Shown: one piece after another, positions 54,405 to 64,000 of the stretch | How positions within the stretch are numbered: the stretch's first letter is position 1 | Layout: every line of letters begins with the position of its first letter | Program-made: the position numbers and the translations under genes | From: Heterobilharzia americana | Lineage: Eukaryota; Platyhelminthes; Trematoda; Strigeidida; Schistosomatidae | DNA: 64,000 bases | NCBI GenBank assembly: GCA_944470555.2 | Contig: OX104134.1 | Coordinates: forward strand, 109,796,701-109,860,700 | Reading direction: 5' to 3' | The notes under the pieces: model-generated | The model's input: the letters and a program-made list of their open reading frames with translations, nothing else | Told to the model about the DNA's origin: nothing | Database searches by the model: none

Positions 54405-57400
54405 GTAAGTTGTGATAAATAATCCTAAGAATTGAAGATAATTCTGTCTGTCTGTTAACATTGTTAGATGTATTTAAAAGCTTTTTTCCCACTGATAAAC
54501 ATGAAGAAGGCATTCGAGTGAAGATCAAGTTGTAAAATGAATTTGGTTATGAAGTACTTGGTTGGTACTCTCCGGTTTTCCAATGATGAGGTTCTTGGGG
54601 TACATTTAGTTTGGTGCTATCTCTGGTAGGTTATTAATGATGATTAAATGAACAGTGCATCAGCCTAGTAAAATAAGCCCGATAGACTCTTCCTGAAAGA
54701 CCTGTTTTCACATCTTGTATAGTACGTGAGGTATGAATGCTTTTATCACTGCGGATGCAGCGGGTAACAGAAAAACGCCAGTGATTTCCATATATACTTC
54801 GTACGCCTTTTGTTTAGAAAGGTACTGTGATGATCTTTTTCAGACCCACTCAAAGATCTAAATCTGCTATTTTTTCCTGGAACATGCAGTCATCCTACTG
54901 GCTGAAATTCTACATCAGTCATGCGAAAAGCAGAAATAATTTGCCAGAAAAGGATACCTTGTAATATTTCAGTACTTGGAGTTTATTTTGACCAGTCACT
55001 ATTTTGATGGTCGATGTAAAATGAACATCGAGCACAGGATAGTAAGTATGAGACTGCTCAAAATTTCTGCATAATGTCACATGTGTCTTCAAATATTTTT
55101 AAATAAATCCTCATCTACCTTAAAGACACTTATCGAAATTGAACTAGAGTTCTTCGTTGACGCAAGTAGTAGTTGCCTACTCACTCATACTTTGCGATCA
55201 CCAAGCCTCACTATCCTTATGAAACCGCTTTTTACTTTTTCACTTGAATGTTTTCACACAAACCGCTGCACCTTCTATCTGATAGAAAGGATCGGTACGA
55301 GTAAAGTAGTTGTAACGAAAATCAGTATGTAATTTAAGACGCTGATAGAAGCCAGAAGCAGCTTTATTCTCTATTTTCATAGCATTTTGTAAGTTTAACC
55401 AATGCTCGTCTACATTTTATGGAGTTTAGGTAGCTAGCGATGATCACACCTCTGTTTGATATTTAGTTAAGAACGAGATATTCGGCGAACAGACTTTTTT
55501 CAACGAATTTATTTCCAAGTTGCACATCCGTACATGCCTAAAATTTGAAAAAATTATATTGCGTGAGGAAAATCAATTGCTGTGTGATGATAATACGAGT
55601 ACAAGTTAGAATAGATTGAGATTTGCAATTTATCAGAATAGCATGGATCAATCTTATTTCGTGGTTTCTCATCAGCTGCTTACAACTCGAAACTATTATA
55701 CTAAGATGTATTTTGAGGTAAATGGGCATTTTAATCTTGAAATAGTATTCATCACGGACTGACGTCATTCGAGAACCATTCAAAACCTAGTCCTAGTATG
55801 GGACTCCTCAGGAGTACTCTCTTATGACCCGGCTAGGGATCAGACCCTGGACCTTCAGGTTTCACGGAGAATGTGTTAACCACTCAGCCATTGAGTCGGA
55901 GTTCAATGGCCTACAGTTTCCAGTTCCTGTCGATTCGCAATATATCGCAACTATCACCTAGAGTCTTCAGTGGGCATCCGCTTCTATTCTAAGCAGTTGG
56001 TTCAACATCAATTTAAGTAACTGTTTGCCTAATTGAATCAGTTCAGTAGAAAATTGTCAGTTTGAATTAAAGATAATATCGATATGAAGTAACTGAGAAG
56101 TGATGATGACATGGGTACTTGTGAATATGACAAGAGTTGAAGTATGAGCGATAACAAAGTAGATGTCGTATTATAACTCAGAAAGGGGTGAAGAAACTGA
56201 TGAAAGTGGCAGATCAATCAAGCATTATGTAATAAGATTAGGCAAGTTAGTTAAAATAAAACGAATGTTCGCTGAAAAGATTAAGACAGTTAGGTGAAAT
56301 AATACAGGAAACTAATCAAAGTGAAGGTAATTAAAGTAACAATAGTAGTGATAAAGGAAGGATGCAAAGAATCATTTAACAAGGATGAGGGCGAAACTAG
56401 TGGTAAAGGAAAATGTCATGACCATCGCAATTAAAGCAATGAATATACATACCTGTTTCGTATATAGAGATCAGGCTTTGTTCATAACTATGGTTTCCGC
56501 TGTCTTAAGGAGATGGGAACAGAGAAAGCCTGAGAGGTTTGGGTGAATTTGACAAACAATTTTAAATTCATTGTCAAGGATTGTTGAGTGATGAAAATCA
56601 ATCAAATGTTGTATAATAGAAATTCTAACAAGCTTTTGATCAACTTTATGAAGCCAAGCTGGAATATGTTACCACATACTTGTGGAAACCATTCTTTGAA
56701 TACCGCTGAAGTAACTTGGTTCACAAGAGCAGGTGAACTGGTAGATGCACATAAAGGCGGCCAGGTGAGGGAGCTTATTTTTCATACAAACGGGGAATAG
56801 TTTACTTTTGGTAAAAGTTAATTGGAGTCTTGCTGCGAAGAACGTTCTATTGATTGATTTACACAGAAGATACTTGAGTGCATATGATGCTTCATCACAT
56901 TTAAGTTGTTGGTCTACGAACAATGTTTTCTTTGAAATAAGGTGGGTGACCGGTTTGGTATTTTTTTCTCCCATATGTTTATCAATGAAATGGCAGAGAC
57001 GATAATTTTCTGCACTTATGCGAGAACATGTTTCAGCTCGGCTTCATAAAGTTGATCAAAAGTTTGTTAGAATTTCTATTATACAACATTTGATTGATTT
57101 TCATCACTCAGCAATCCTTGACAATGAATTTAAAATTGTTTGTCAAATTCACCCAAACCTCTCAGGCTTTCTCTGTTCCCATCTCCTTAAGACAGCGGAA
57201 ACCATAGTTATGAACAAAGCCTGATCTCTATATACGAAACAGGTATGTATATTCATTGCTTTAATTGCGATGGTCATGACGTTTTCCCACCCTCACTATT
57301 TTCCCTCACCTTTTTTTGTTAAACTAATCTTTGAATTTATTTATAATCCCCATTGTAACATCAAAAACAAGATATCCAGCGAGTTGAACTCTTTTCAGCA

Positions 57401-60400
57401 AATTTATTCGCAAAATGTACATTCGCATTCACTTTCCAGTCTTTAAACAAAGGAAGAGACTACTCATGGGTATTTAGAGCAGTAGTTCGGGTTCGAGTGA
57501 AGCCCCTAGTTCAAGTCTTTCACTTGGAATCTTGCAAATAGATTTCTTAAGATTCTCATTGAAGGCAACGGGTTTAATTGGCATGGTGATTTATAAATTC
57601 ACATCAGAAATAGCTTCCTATCACCAGTTGGTCAGTAACCGCAAACACTGTATGAATATCCGAAGTTCCAATAATGCTTCATAAGTGAATACATAGGTGA
57701 AAAGATAAAAGCAAGAAGGATATAATTCATAAATAAATATGCAAAGTAAACTAAAGATTTAACTAGGTGTTTTGAGGGAGACAGATTCTATTATAAACAG
57801 AAATATTTTATCAGCCTTTTAAAACAATCATTCTTTTTGAGGCAGAAAAAGCAATTCACACAATGACTAGATAGCAACTAATTTCAAATTTTCTAGTCCT
57901 GAGGGCTGACCGAATTCTATAGATCACCTCGCAATGTGGACACTAGGAAGAAACAGCTGTCAACTGCTCCCAGGTTTCTAGTGTTTCTCCAGTTGACGTC
58001 AGTCCATGATGAATCAACCTAAAACTATTAAATAAATCCCCTTCAACCTCAAGATTGAACTAAGCTAGGAGGCTGACCATGACGATACACCATGATGGAT
58101 GTTTATTGGTTGGAGGCAATCGCCAAGAAAATCTGCCTATTGAATTCTGACACGTACTTTAGTAAATGGAGCTTCCAAGAAGTCGCTACAGTGATTTCAA
58201 TCGGATATATGTGCAGAGGCTTTGAACCTCCTTGAGCATCCGTGCAATTGTTGACGATGAAGCTTGGGATTGAACTGGCACTCCTTGAATATTTATTTTG
58301 AAGTATAGTTTTAGAAAATTTGGGGCATATGAAGCCCGTTGTATCGTGTTACAGACTGTCGACAAGTACTTTATGATTTTCACTAACATGATCTTATCTA
58401 GTGTCCATATCATTTATTGTCTTTCGATGGGCAGTGGGGTGAGGGTTTACAATCATCCTCATCCATCAGTGTAACACGATACACATTACCAGGCTCTGAA
58501 AATCAATTTCCTCTTCACTATACCTTTTCAAAATCTGAGGACTTGTGGATACAGATTCTTGCAGGACGTCATCCAGCACTTGATTGGCTTTCTGAATAAT
58601 CCTCATAGCGTTGCATAAATGCTTGGAATTCTAAGTTTTTTCTATCCGTTGCTATTTGTTATATCCTTGTTGCCACTTGTAAAAACCTGAGTTTTATATT
58701 TATTTTGTGAAAGTGTGGACAGTTGAGCAACAGCTTTTAGAGTTTCCCTCCGGTAAAACTTATTCTCAGACAAATTTGCAGCTGAAAAAATATACGCAGC
58801 ATCTCGCTCATTTCATATAGGAAAGTGAAAATCCTTTGCTTTAGTACCCGACTACTGGAATGTAACTGGACGCTATTGTGACCTTAAGTGATGTTGGCCA
58901 TACTTTTGGAAACACAAGTTTAATTAGCCTAGGAAAATGATTTTGTGTTATTAGAATACCACTAAACTATGAAACATCAGTTTTCTTCATTAAATTTTGG
59001 TAAGTTTTTATGCTGATGTTTATGTAAACAAAAACTGAAGCAGGAATTCGTTAATTCATTTTTGTTTTCTCTCTCCTCACTGCAAGCTAAGTCACTGGCA
59101 ACATCCTCGATTTCATGCATATTTTCCTGCCGCTAATTCAATGCCCTCGATCATGGCTGATATGTTATCAACAGCCTTAGGTTGTATTGGATTTTCGTGG
59201 GTAAGAAATCCTCAGTCGGGAATTTCAAGATGTATGATCAAATAATAATCTATATATATTTTTATAAGTCAGTTTTTTAACAGAACTTTAAGATGAAAAG
59301 TCTACAGTTTATTTAAAGGGTAATAATAATAATAATTCACTTTATTCCAAACAATAAATAAAGCATTTTCAGGCTGTGAACTGATTTTGACAAAAATCGG
59401 AAAAACCCCTTTTACGGATTGTCCTTTTAGGCTTAGTTCCAATAAATGAGGTCCTCTTCTGTTAGTCATTAAATAGGAAGTCAATGTCTGTCTTACCTAG
59501 AATATGTACTGTCAAGCAAACTGAACGTTCAGAAATGAAGGTAACAAGCGAAATATTGGAGCGGAACTCATATAACATTGTTATCTGAAACAAAAAAATC
59601 CTGGTTATTACAATCAACACAACATTTGAAGTCTTTCAGGTTAATTAAAGGAATTCTGAATAGTCTACTTTAAGTCCATGGGAAGATTATGAATCATTTT
59701 TGTTTCAGGACCCTAAGAATAAAAAAGATTTACTATTCAGACTTTCAAAAATTAATAAATCCAGTAAGACAGGTAAAATGTAGCGGATTAAAATACATCT
59801 ATCTCAGAAAAAATTCAGAAGACCTCTGCCATTCAGAACGGTTACCTTTTTTAATAAATTAATGTAACACGTTTGTCAGAAATGGAGATATGAACGTGTT
59901 AGCCAAGAAAAGGTGCTGAAGAAGACTAGTTCTGTCCAAGGTATGGACATTTTAGAATCTGTTCTTGCAAATTTGTTTATCATTTAATATTTGTGTCTTG
60001 GTTGGTGCATCACTAAAATTCAAATAGAATACCTTTTTAGCTTTGTAATATACTCAAAGATATCTTCGTTCCAAGCGCAAAAGCTGTTCTGGTGGTAAAT
60101 TTACCCTAACAAGTATATTTCCTAGAAGAGATAGAGTTGGATTATCACATTTAGCCTGCAATAACCTGTGAATTAGCGAGTGCTCAGGAAATAAATAACG
60201 TACATTTGCAAGAGGTAGTATTAAAGTTCCACCACTTTCTCATGGGTCTGGTTGTGTAGCAGTGTAGTGTGATTATCAGAACAACCTATCATTCATATTT
60301 TCCGTTGCAATTTAGATAACAATATGGGAAGTATATATGCATTTATATACTAAGTATTCAATATTATCAGGAGCTTGCAAACACGCAGTTGCTGATGTTG

Positions 60401-63297
60401 ATATATACTATCAATAAAGCTTACATTTTAGATGATTAGATTAAGCATTTAGTCAAATAAACATGTTTAAGCTAATTAATATGTATTTCTAAACCGATAT
60501 GACGAAGAAGCGTAATCAACATCTTTCTGGCGTCACAGGATTGATGTAACGAATGTCTGTTGCGTACTCCAACTTATACGATATCTATGTCAGACTTTTA
60601 TTTTCCTCTAAACTTGTTTCAGCCTCATTTTCGGTTTCTTTTCAATAGGCTGCAAGTCCTGCAATTACGGAGCTGGAAGTCCTGATGTGTGATTGGATTG
60701 CGAAGCTTTTAAATCTACCAGAAACATTTCTTCATAGCAGCGGAATCGGAGGCGGTGTGATACAGGTACAGGAAAAAAAATTATTGCAATAAATAACTTG
60801 AAATACTAGATTTTATGCATAGAGGTTTTTTTGATTCTGATAATCCTATAAATTTCTTCTTTTGGACCAGAGTCTGCTGACATATTCTATTGCATTTTTG
60901 CTTTTATGATTCACTTAGTATGATACTACTTAAATTATCTTATTAGTAGTACTAGATTTTTGTGATTTTAAGCATTCCTATGCCAACAGAGTAGTTCTGC
61001 GTTAGAATAATTGAACTTCAAGTAGATACACAAAATGGTTATTCTTATTGGTTGACACTTGTAATTTCCCGTTGTTATTCTGGTTAGAAATGATCGGCCT
61101 CTGTTGTAGATGCGTCGATTGTGCCTATTTATGCACTGTCTTGTACTTTGTTTGGTACTAGTCTGTGGTGGGATACAGGAGGTGTACTTCTTCCCAACTA
61201 AGAGTCAACGGCTCGTTATGTCTGCACTCTGGTGAGTTAGGGTGTTTACACTGTAACTGGAACCCAGATCTATTAGATGACACTTTGACGCTAGAAGTAG
61301 ACGCTGGAGTGCAGATGCATCTGGCAGAAGAGTCCCAGATATGACGAAAAGCGTGTCCTGGATTCCATTCACAGCCGTCACCAAGCCAGTAATAAGTTCA
61401 GTGGTTACTGAAAGTAAAAGGAAAGCAGTGGTTTGACGGAGCACAGGGTACCTTTGTGGAGAGATAAGATCATTTGTTAAGCGAACAAACATAGCGCTTT
61501 CAAATTATTACATGCTTGTATTCAGTGCGACTCATGTGAATAACATCCATGTTCTACTTCTTCTTTTTCTTATACCGATTATTCTTCTATTTGTCTAGCT
61601 TCATCAAATGTTTTGTATGTGTCCCTCCCTAAATTTCTTTTTATTTCCTGCAAGGCCTCTATCATTTCACCGCCGACTTTTTCTGTAGACAACCTTCCAG
61701 CACATACAATTTATATGCATTCTTGTAAGTGTTGTACACCCATAGAATATAACAAAGTAAGTCAACATTGAACGACTGATTTCATGTGGCTAAAGAATAT
61801 TTCAATAATAATAATAACAAATTGAAACGTTACCAATCTCTTAATAATGCAGGAAAAAATACTCTTTAACTGAAGCAAATTTATATTTAAGGAAACTACC
61901 TAATTAAAATATTTTAAGGAAAGATGTTTAAACACTAATCATAAACAAAGAAAGCCTTTATCTGTTATGTATTGGGAAGATACTGTTTCAAAAAATAATA
62001 CTATGAAATTTCATTTTGAGACGATAAGAAACTTTTATGAGTTTCGATAACGTAATTAGAAGACGTGATGTATATGGGTTGTACATTTCGAACATTCTGA
62101 TCACACATTTACCTGTTAAGGCATTATATATCATACATGGAAATGGAAGGACAAATAAGGAATGTTATAATAAGAAAGGTAATTAAGAAATAGTGATATG
62201 TTTTGGAGTCAACTTCGGTAACAGGATAAGACAAACGTTACCACTATAGTTTACGCGTAATAGCAAAACTGTTTTTAAAAATACATCAAGGTTTATATTT
62301 GCGTATAGCTAGCGCTTAAAGCAACCTGAGTATAAGCCTCTGATAAATTCTCTGCAATACTGTGTAAATTGTTGTAATATCAATCCCGTGACTTTTATCG
62401 ATAATGTGTTTTGCAATGAATGCTGATGATTGTCTTCTACTTGCGCCTATGCATGTTGATGAAATCAGATGCACTTGGAAGCGATGGAACATGTATCAAA
62501 ATGGCAACGAGTCTACTACATGATTTCCCCCTGGTCATCAAGGTAAAAATATGTACAAAAGTGATATTTGCTGCTAGATAACTTAGGAGTATTCCAGTTA
62601 TGGATCTGGATACAGGCAAAGGTATTCAAACAGAGAAAATAGAAAATCATGTCAATAGTTATTTCTGACCGTTTACATGAAGCTTTGTTTATCGGCTAAA
62701 ACTCCGAGGTGATGATTTTGTAGTTCAATATGAACTCATATCAGGGTCTACTGTTTCATTTATTTAAAACAACCAAGGCTATTTACCACCTGAACTTACT
62801 ATTCATGAATCACTTTAGAACTATCTAAAATGGATTTTTCTCGGTAGACACTAAGTACAATAAATGAAATAAGGCTTCATTTGATAGACGGTATTCAATT
62901 CAGAAAGAAACTGAAGTCCTAGATAGGTCGTAAGTCAGAAAAAATTCCTTCATCATATTGAAATATGAATTCAAAGGAAGTTGGTATCTGGGAAATCAAT
63001 GTAGACACAAAGTAAGTCTATTTAGTGACATTTTTTTCTACCAGGTAAAGTGTTTTTATTATATTGAGTTAATTAGAAATGAGGAAAAAGCATTAAGTTC
63101 CTTTTTGATCTTATGCACTTTGTCGCACTGCTTTTTTGGAATAATTTCAGTCTTCTGCAAGTGATTGCATATTTATATCAATGTTAGCTGCTCGTCATCA
63201 GGCAGTTGAACGTTATAAACATCACTTTGAAGAAGTGGGTGACTCAAATCCTGAAATTGCCGTTTTATCAAGACTTGTAGCATATGCCTCTGAATTA
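54204..63297 (+). CDS. Aromatic-L-amino-acid decarboxylase family gene, N-terminal part (4 exons)
   Basis: Exons 54,204-54,404, 59,087-59,200, 60,649-60,765 and 63,151-63,297 encode 67+38+39+49 = 193 residues, joined in phase 0 at all three introns. Family signs: an N-terminal helix-forming [20 protein letters not shown], then [32 protein letters not shown] and GGGVIQ/SSAS. These match group II PLP-dependent decarboxylases (DOPA, histidine or tyrosine decarboxylase type), which make amines such as dopamine, serotonin, histamine or tyramine in the cytosol. The PLP lysine (NPHKW region) and most active-site residues lie beyond the right edge, so the substrate cannot be told. Usual length is about 450-650 residues, so roughly a third is present. 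Introns are 4.7, 1.4 and 2.4 kb. Confidence 0.92.
54405..55754. other. Decarboxylase intron 1, first part
   Basis: Nothing recognised apart from the donor. The plus-strand open frame at 55,081-55,332 ([21 protein letters not shown]) has no family resemblance. Confidence 0.4.
55755..55925 (-). mobile_element. tRNA-derived SINE with hammerhead-like relic
   Basis: The minus-strand head has an A-box TGGCTGAGTGG (near 55,890) and a B-box-like GGTCTGATCCC (near 55,847). Downstream are CTGAGGA, GTCC-loop-GGAC and TAGG in place of GAAAC (near 55,815-55,785). Located in intron 1 of the decarboxylase gene, antisense to it. Confidence 0.7.
56370..56669 (-). repeat. Left arm of inverted repeat (Penelope endonuclease end)
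   Basis: The inverted complement of 57,036-57,312. The central 220 bp appear almost identical. Read on the minus strand it carries the C-terminal part of a Penelope-like endonuclease. Confidence 0.85.
56670..57035 (-). mobile_element. Penelope-like GIY-YIG endonuclease fragment
   Basis: Minus strand: [17 protein letters not shown], then [17 protein letters not shown], as in the C-rich start of the Penelope GIY-YIG domain (C.Y.F.C.C...YIG). It forms the unique centre between two inverted arms. Confidence 0.65.
57018..57312 (+). mobile_element. Right inverted arm, Penelope endonuclease C-terminus
   Basis: The plus strand encodes [15 protein letters not shown], then [20 protein letters not shown] and [14 protein letters not shown], resembling the end of the GIY-YIG domain (EH...RL.....[11 protein letters not shown]...LDNEFKI). 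The inverted copy is at 56,370-56,669, so the element has a palindromic 3' end. Confidence 0.65.
57900..58095 (+). mobile_element. SINE fragment
   Basis: Contains AGGAAGAAACAGCTGTC, a remnant of the hammerhead 3' part, then CCAGGTTTCTAGTGTTTCTCC and GACGTCAGTCCATGATGAAT, as in other copies. It continues with a block GGCTGACCATGACGATACACCATGATGGATGT that is shared with 48,870. Confidence 0.5.
58096..59086. other. Decarboxylase intron 1, last part
   Basis: No repeat or second gene recognised. It ends in a pyrimidine-rich acceptor (TTTTCTCTCTCCTCACTGCAAG). Confidence 0.4.
59087..59200 (+). CDS. Decarboxylase exon 2
   Basis: 38 codons: [18 protein letters not shown], then [20 protein letters not shown], with donor TGG|GTAAGA. 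The HW..P.FHAYFP block is a family signature lining the substrate pocket. A second AG three codons inside (CTAAG at 59,091) would break frame, so CTGCAAG is the acceptor. Confidence 0.92.
59201..60648. other. Decarboxylase intron 2
   Basis: Contains an ATA/AAT short repeat near 59,325. Otherwise nothing recognised. Confidence 0.45.
60649..60765 (+). CDS. Decarboxylase exon 3
   Basis: 39 codons: [39 protein letters not shown]. Acceptor CTTTTCAATAG, donor CAG|GTACAG. SPA.TELE is the strongest family block in the window. Confidence 0.93.
60766..63150. other. Decarboxylase intron 3
   Basis: 2.4 kb without a recognised repeat or gene. The minus-strand open frame at 61,205-61,492 has no family resemblance. 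Confidence 0.4.
63151..63297 (+). CDS. Decarboxylase exon 4
   Basis: 49 codons: [49 protein letters not shown]. Acceptor ATAATTTCAG, donor TTA|GTAAGT. After GGGVIQ at the end of exon 3 the family has (G/S)SAS-E/D followed by LLAAR, matching here. The next family block (AHSS..RA) is not in the remaining 700 bp. Confidence 0.9.
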
Positions 63298-64000
63298 GTA
63301 AGTTCAGTAGATTTTTTTTATTCCATGCGGAATTATTACAAAGTTTCTTGAAATGTTCTATCACAAAATAAAGCTGTCTTAGGCCATTCCCTCTGTTTAT
63401 TTATTTTAAAGTCATGTTGACTGCATTACACAGTTGTCAAGCTTTTTTGCACCGAACAGGATAGTGTGATACAAATTCATTTGTAGAAGTGTATACTTCT
63501 TTGCAATTTCAGTGCAAGCTTTTAATCTACTGCATATATCAAAATGGTATGGAAATTTTTCAATGTAAATTCACTACAAACATTCATAAAATGAAAATCA
63601 GTCTTGTAACCAAATACAAGTACCTTTTCAGTAGTTTATGCTTTGCTAGTATAACTATGAGTTTCACAACTGATATTACACTGCTTGAATAAATATTATA
63701 CTATCATACTGATGGATTGTACGCTTTTGTCTGCGTAACAATTTTATTGAAATGTCAATAGTGCTTACAGTTACACGCGTTCATAAACAATTTTTGCAGA
63801 TGCAGTTTTGTTACGGTGAAATGGTATCGAATGTAGCATTCTGCGGCCAGGTGCATAATATGATAATGGATATGGACCCGGTACATGACTGTACGTTTAG
63901 ATAGGGCTAGGCATTATGTACAATAGCAATGAGAGTGACAGACGTTGTAGGTTATATTTTTAAAGAAGCAAAAACAGAAACCTGCTTTGTAGTACTGAAC
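63298..64000. other. Decarboxylase intron 4, partial
   Basis: No continuation of the family alignment was seen, so the next exon lies outside the window. Confidence 0.5.

Noticed and set aside
61205..61492. 95-codon minus-strand frame inside decarboxylase intron 3
   Set aside because: No recognisable family, no splice signals at sensible positions.
63800..63905. Possible fifth decarboxylase exon after TTTTTGCAG near 63,800
   Set aside because: The reading (MQFCYGEMVSNVAFCGQ) does not match the expected AHSS..RAG region of the family.
1..64000. CRISPR arrays, bacterial operons or ribosomal RNA genes
   Set aside because: No regularly spaced short repeats, Shine-Dalgarno-led gene clusters or conserved rRNA segments were seen; the sequence is eukaryotic.

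Overview
The window looks like a platyhelminth, most likely schistosome, nuclear chromosome segment. It is AT-rich and gene-poor, with intron-rich genes. It is packed with repeat classes known from schistosomes: RTE-clade non-LTR retrotransposons (SR2-like), Penelope-like elements, a Gypsy-type LTR element, and tRNA-derived SINEs carrying hammerhead-ribozyme relics. One tiny 40-nt intron fits the short 5' introns known in schistosome genes. Species cannot be fixed from the sequence alone.

Two host genes are supported. (1) A large minus-strand gene runs from about 40.16 kb down to at least 5.75 kb. At least twelve candidate exons have GT/AG borders; two runs of them (40.16-39.63 kb and 23.57-5.75 kb) join in consistent reading phase. 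The predicted protein is leucine-rich and helical-looking, and I cannot name it. One exon (23.36-23.57 kb) has an in-frame TAA. (2) A plus-strand gene starts at 54,204 and encodes the N-terminal 193 residues of an aromatic-L-amino-acid (group II, PLP-dependent) decarboxylase in four exons, all joined in phase 0. Its catalytic-lysine part lies beyond the right edge. The two genes are divergently oriented, with about 14 kb of mobile-element-filled DNA between them.

Layout. 0.5-3.5 kb: decayed RTE copies on both strands. 4-18 kb: large introns with SINEs, a foldback element, a MITE-like element and Penelope relics. 19.6-20.75 kb: a broken MULE/FAR1-type transposase. 24.1-25.35 kb: a 5'-truncated RTE copy. 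25.5-26.35 kb: a Penelope relic. 30.8-39.2 kb: an RTE nest, in which an old minus-strand RTE is interrupted by a full-length RTE (31,362-35,314, near-perfect 12-bp target duplication), a 5'-truncated RTE (35,554-36,850) and a plus-strand RTE tail. 40.74-41.52 kb: a highly similar inverted copy of part of the old RTE. 42,831-47,462: a Gypsy-type LTR element with identical LTRs but no integrase, inserted inside a SINE. 50.9-52.6 and 56.4-57.3 kb: Penelope remnants flanked by long inverted repeats, the second one inside intron 1 of the decarboxylase gene.

The points most worth a second look are: the integrase-less LTR element with identical LTRs and a textbook -1 frameshift signal at its gag/pol junction; the two dead RTE copies sharing one frameshifted reverse-transcriptase motif; the RTE open frame whose nuclease start lies upstream of any ATG; the MULE relic; the inverted-repeat Penelope structures; and the in-frame stop in an otherwise phase-consistent exon chain.
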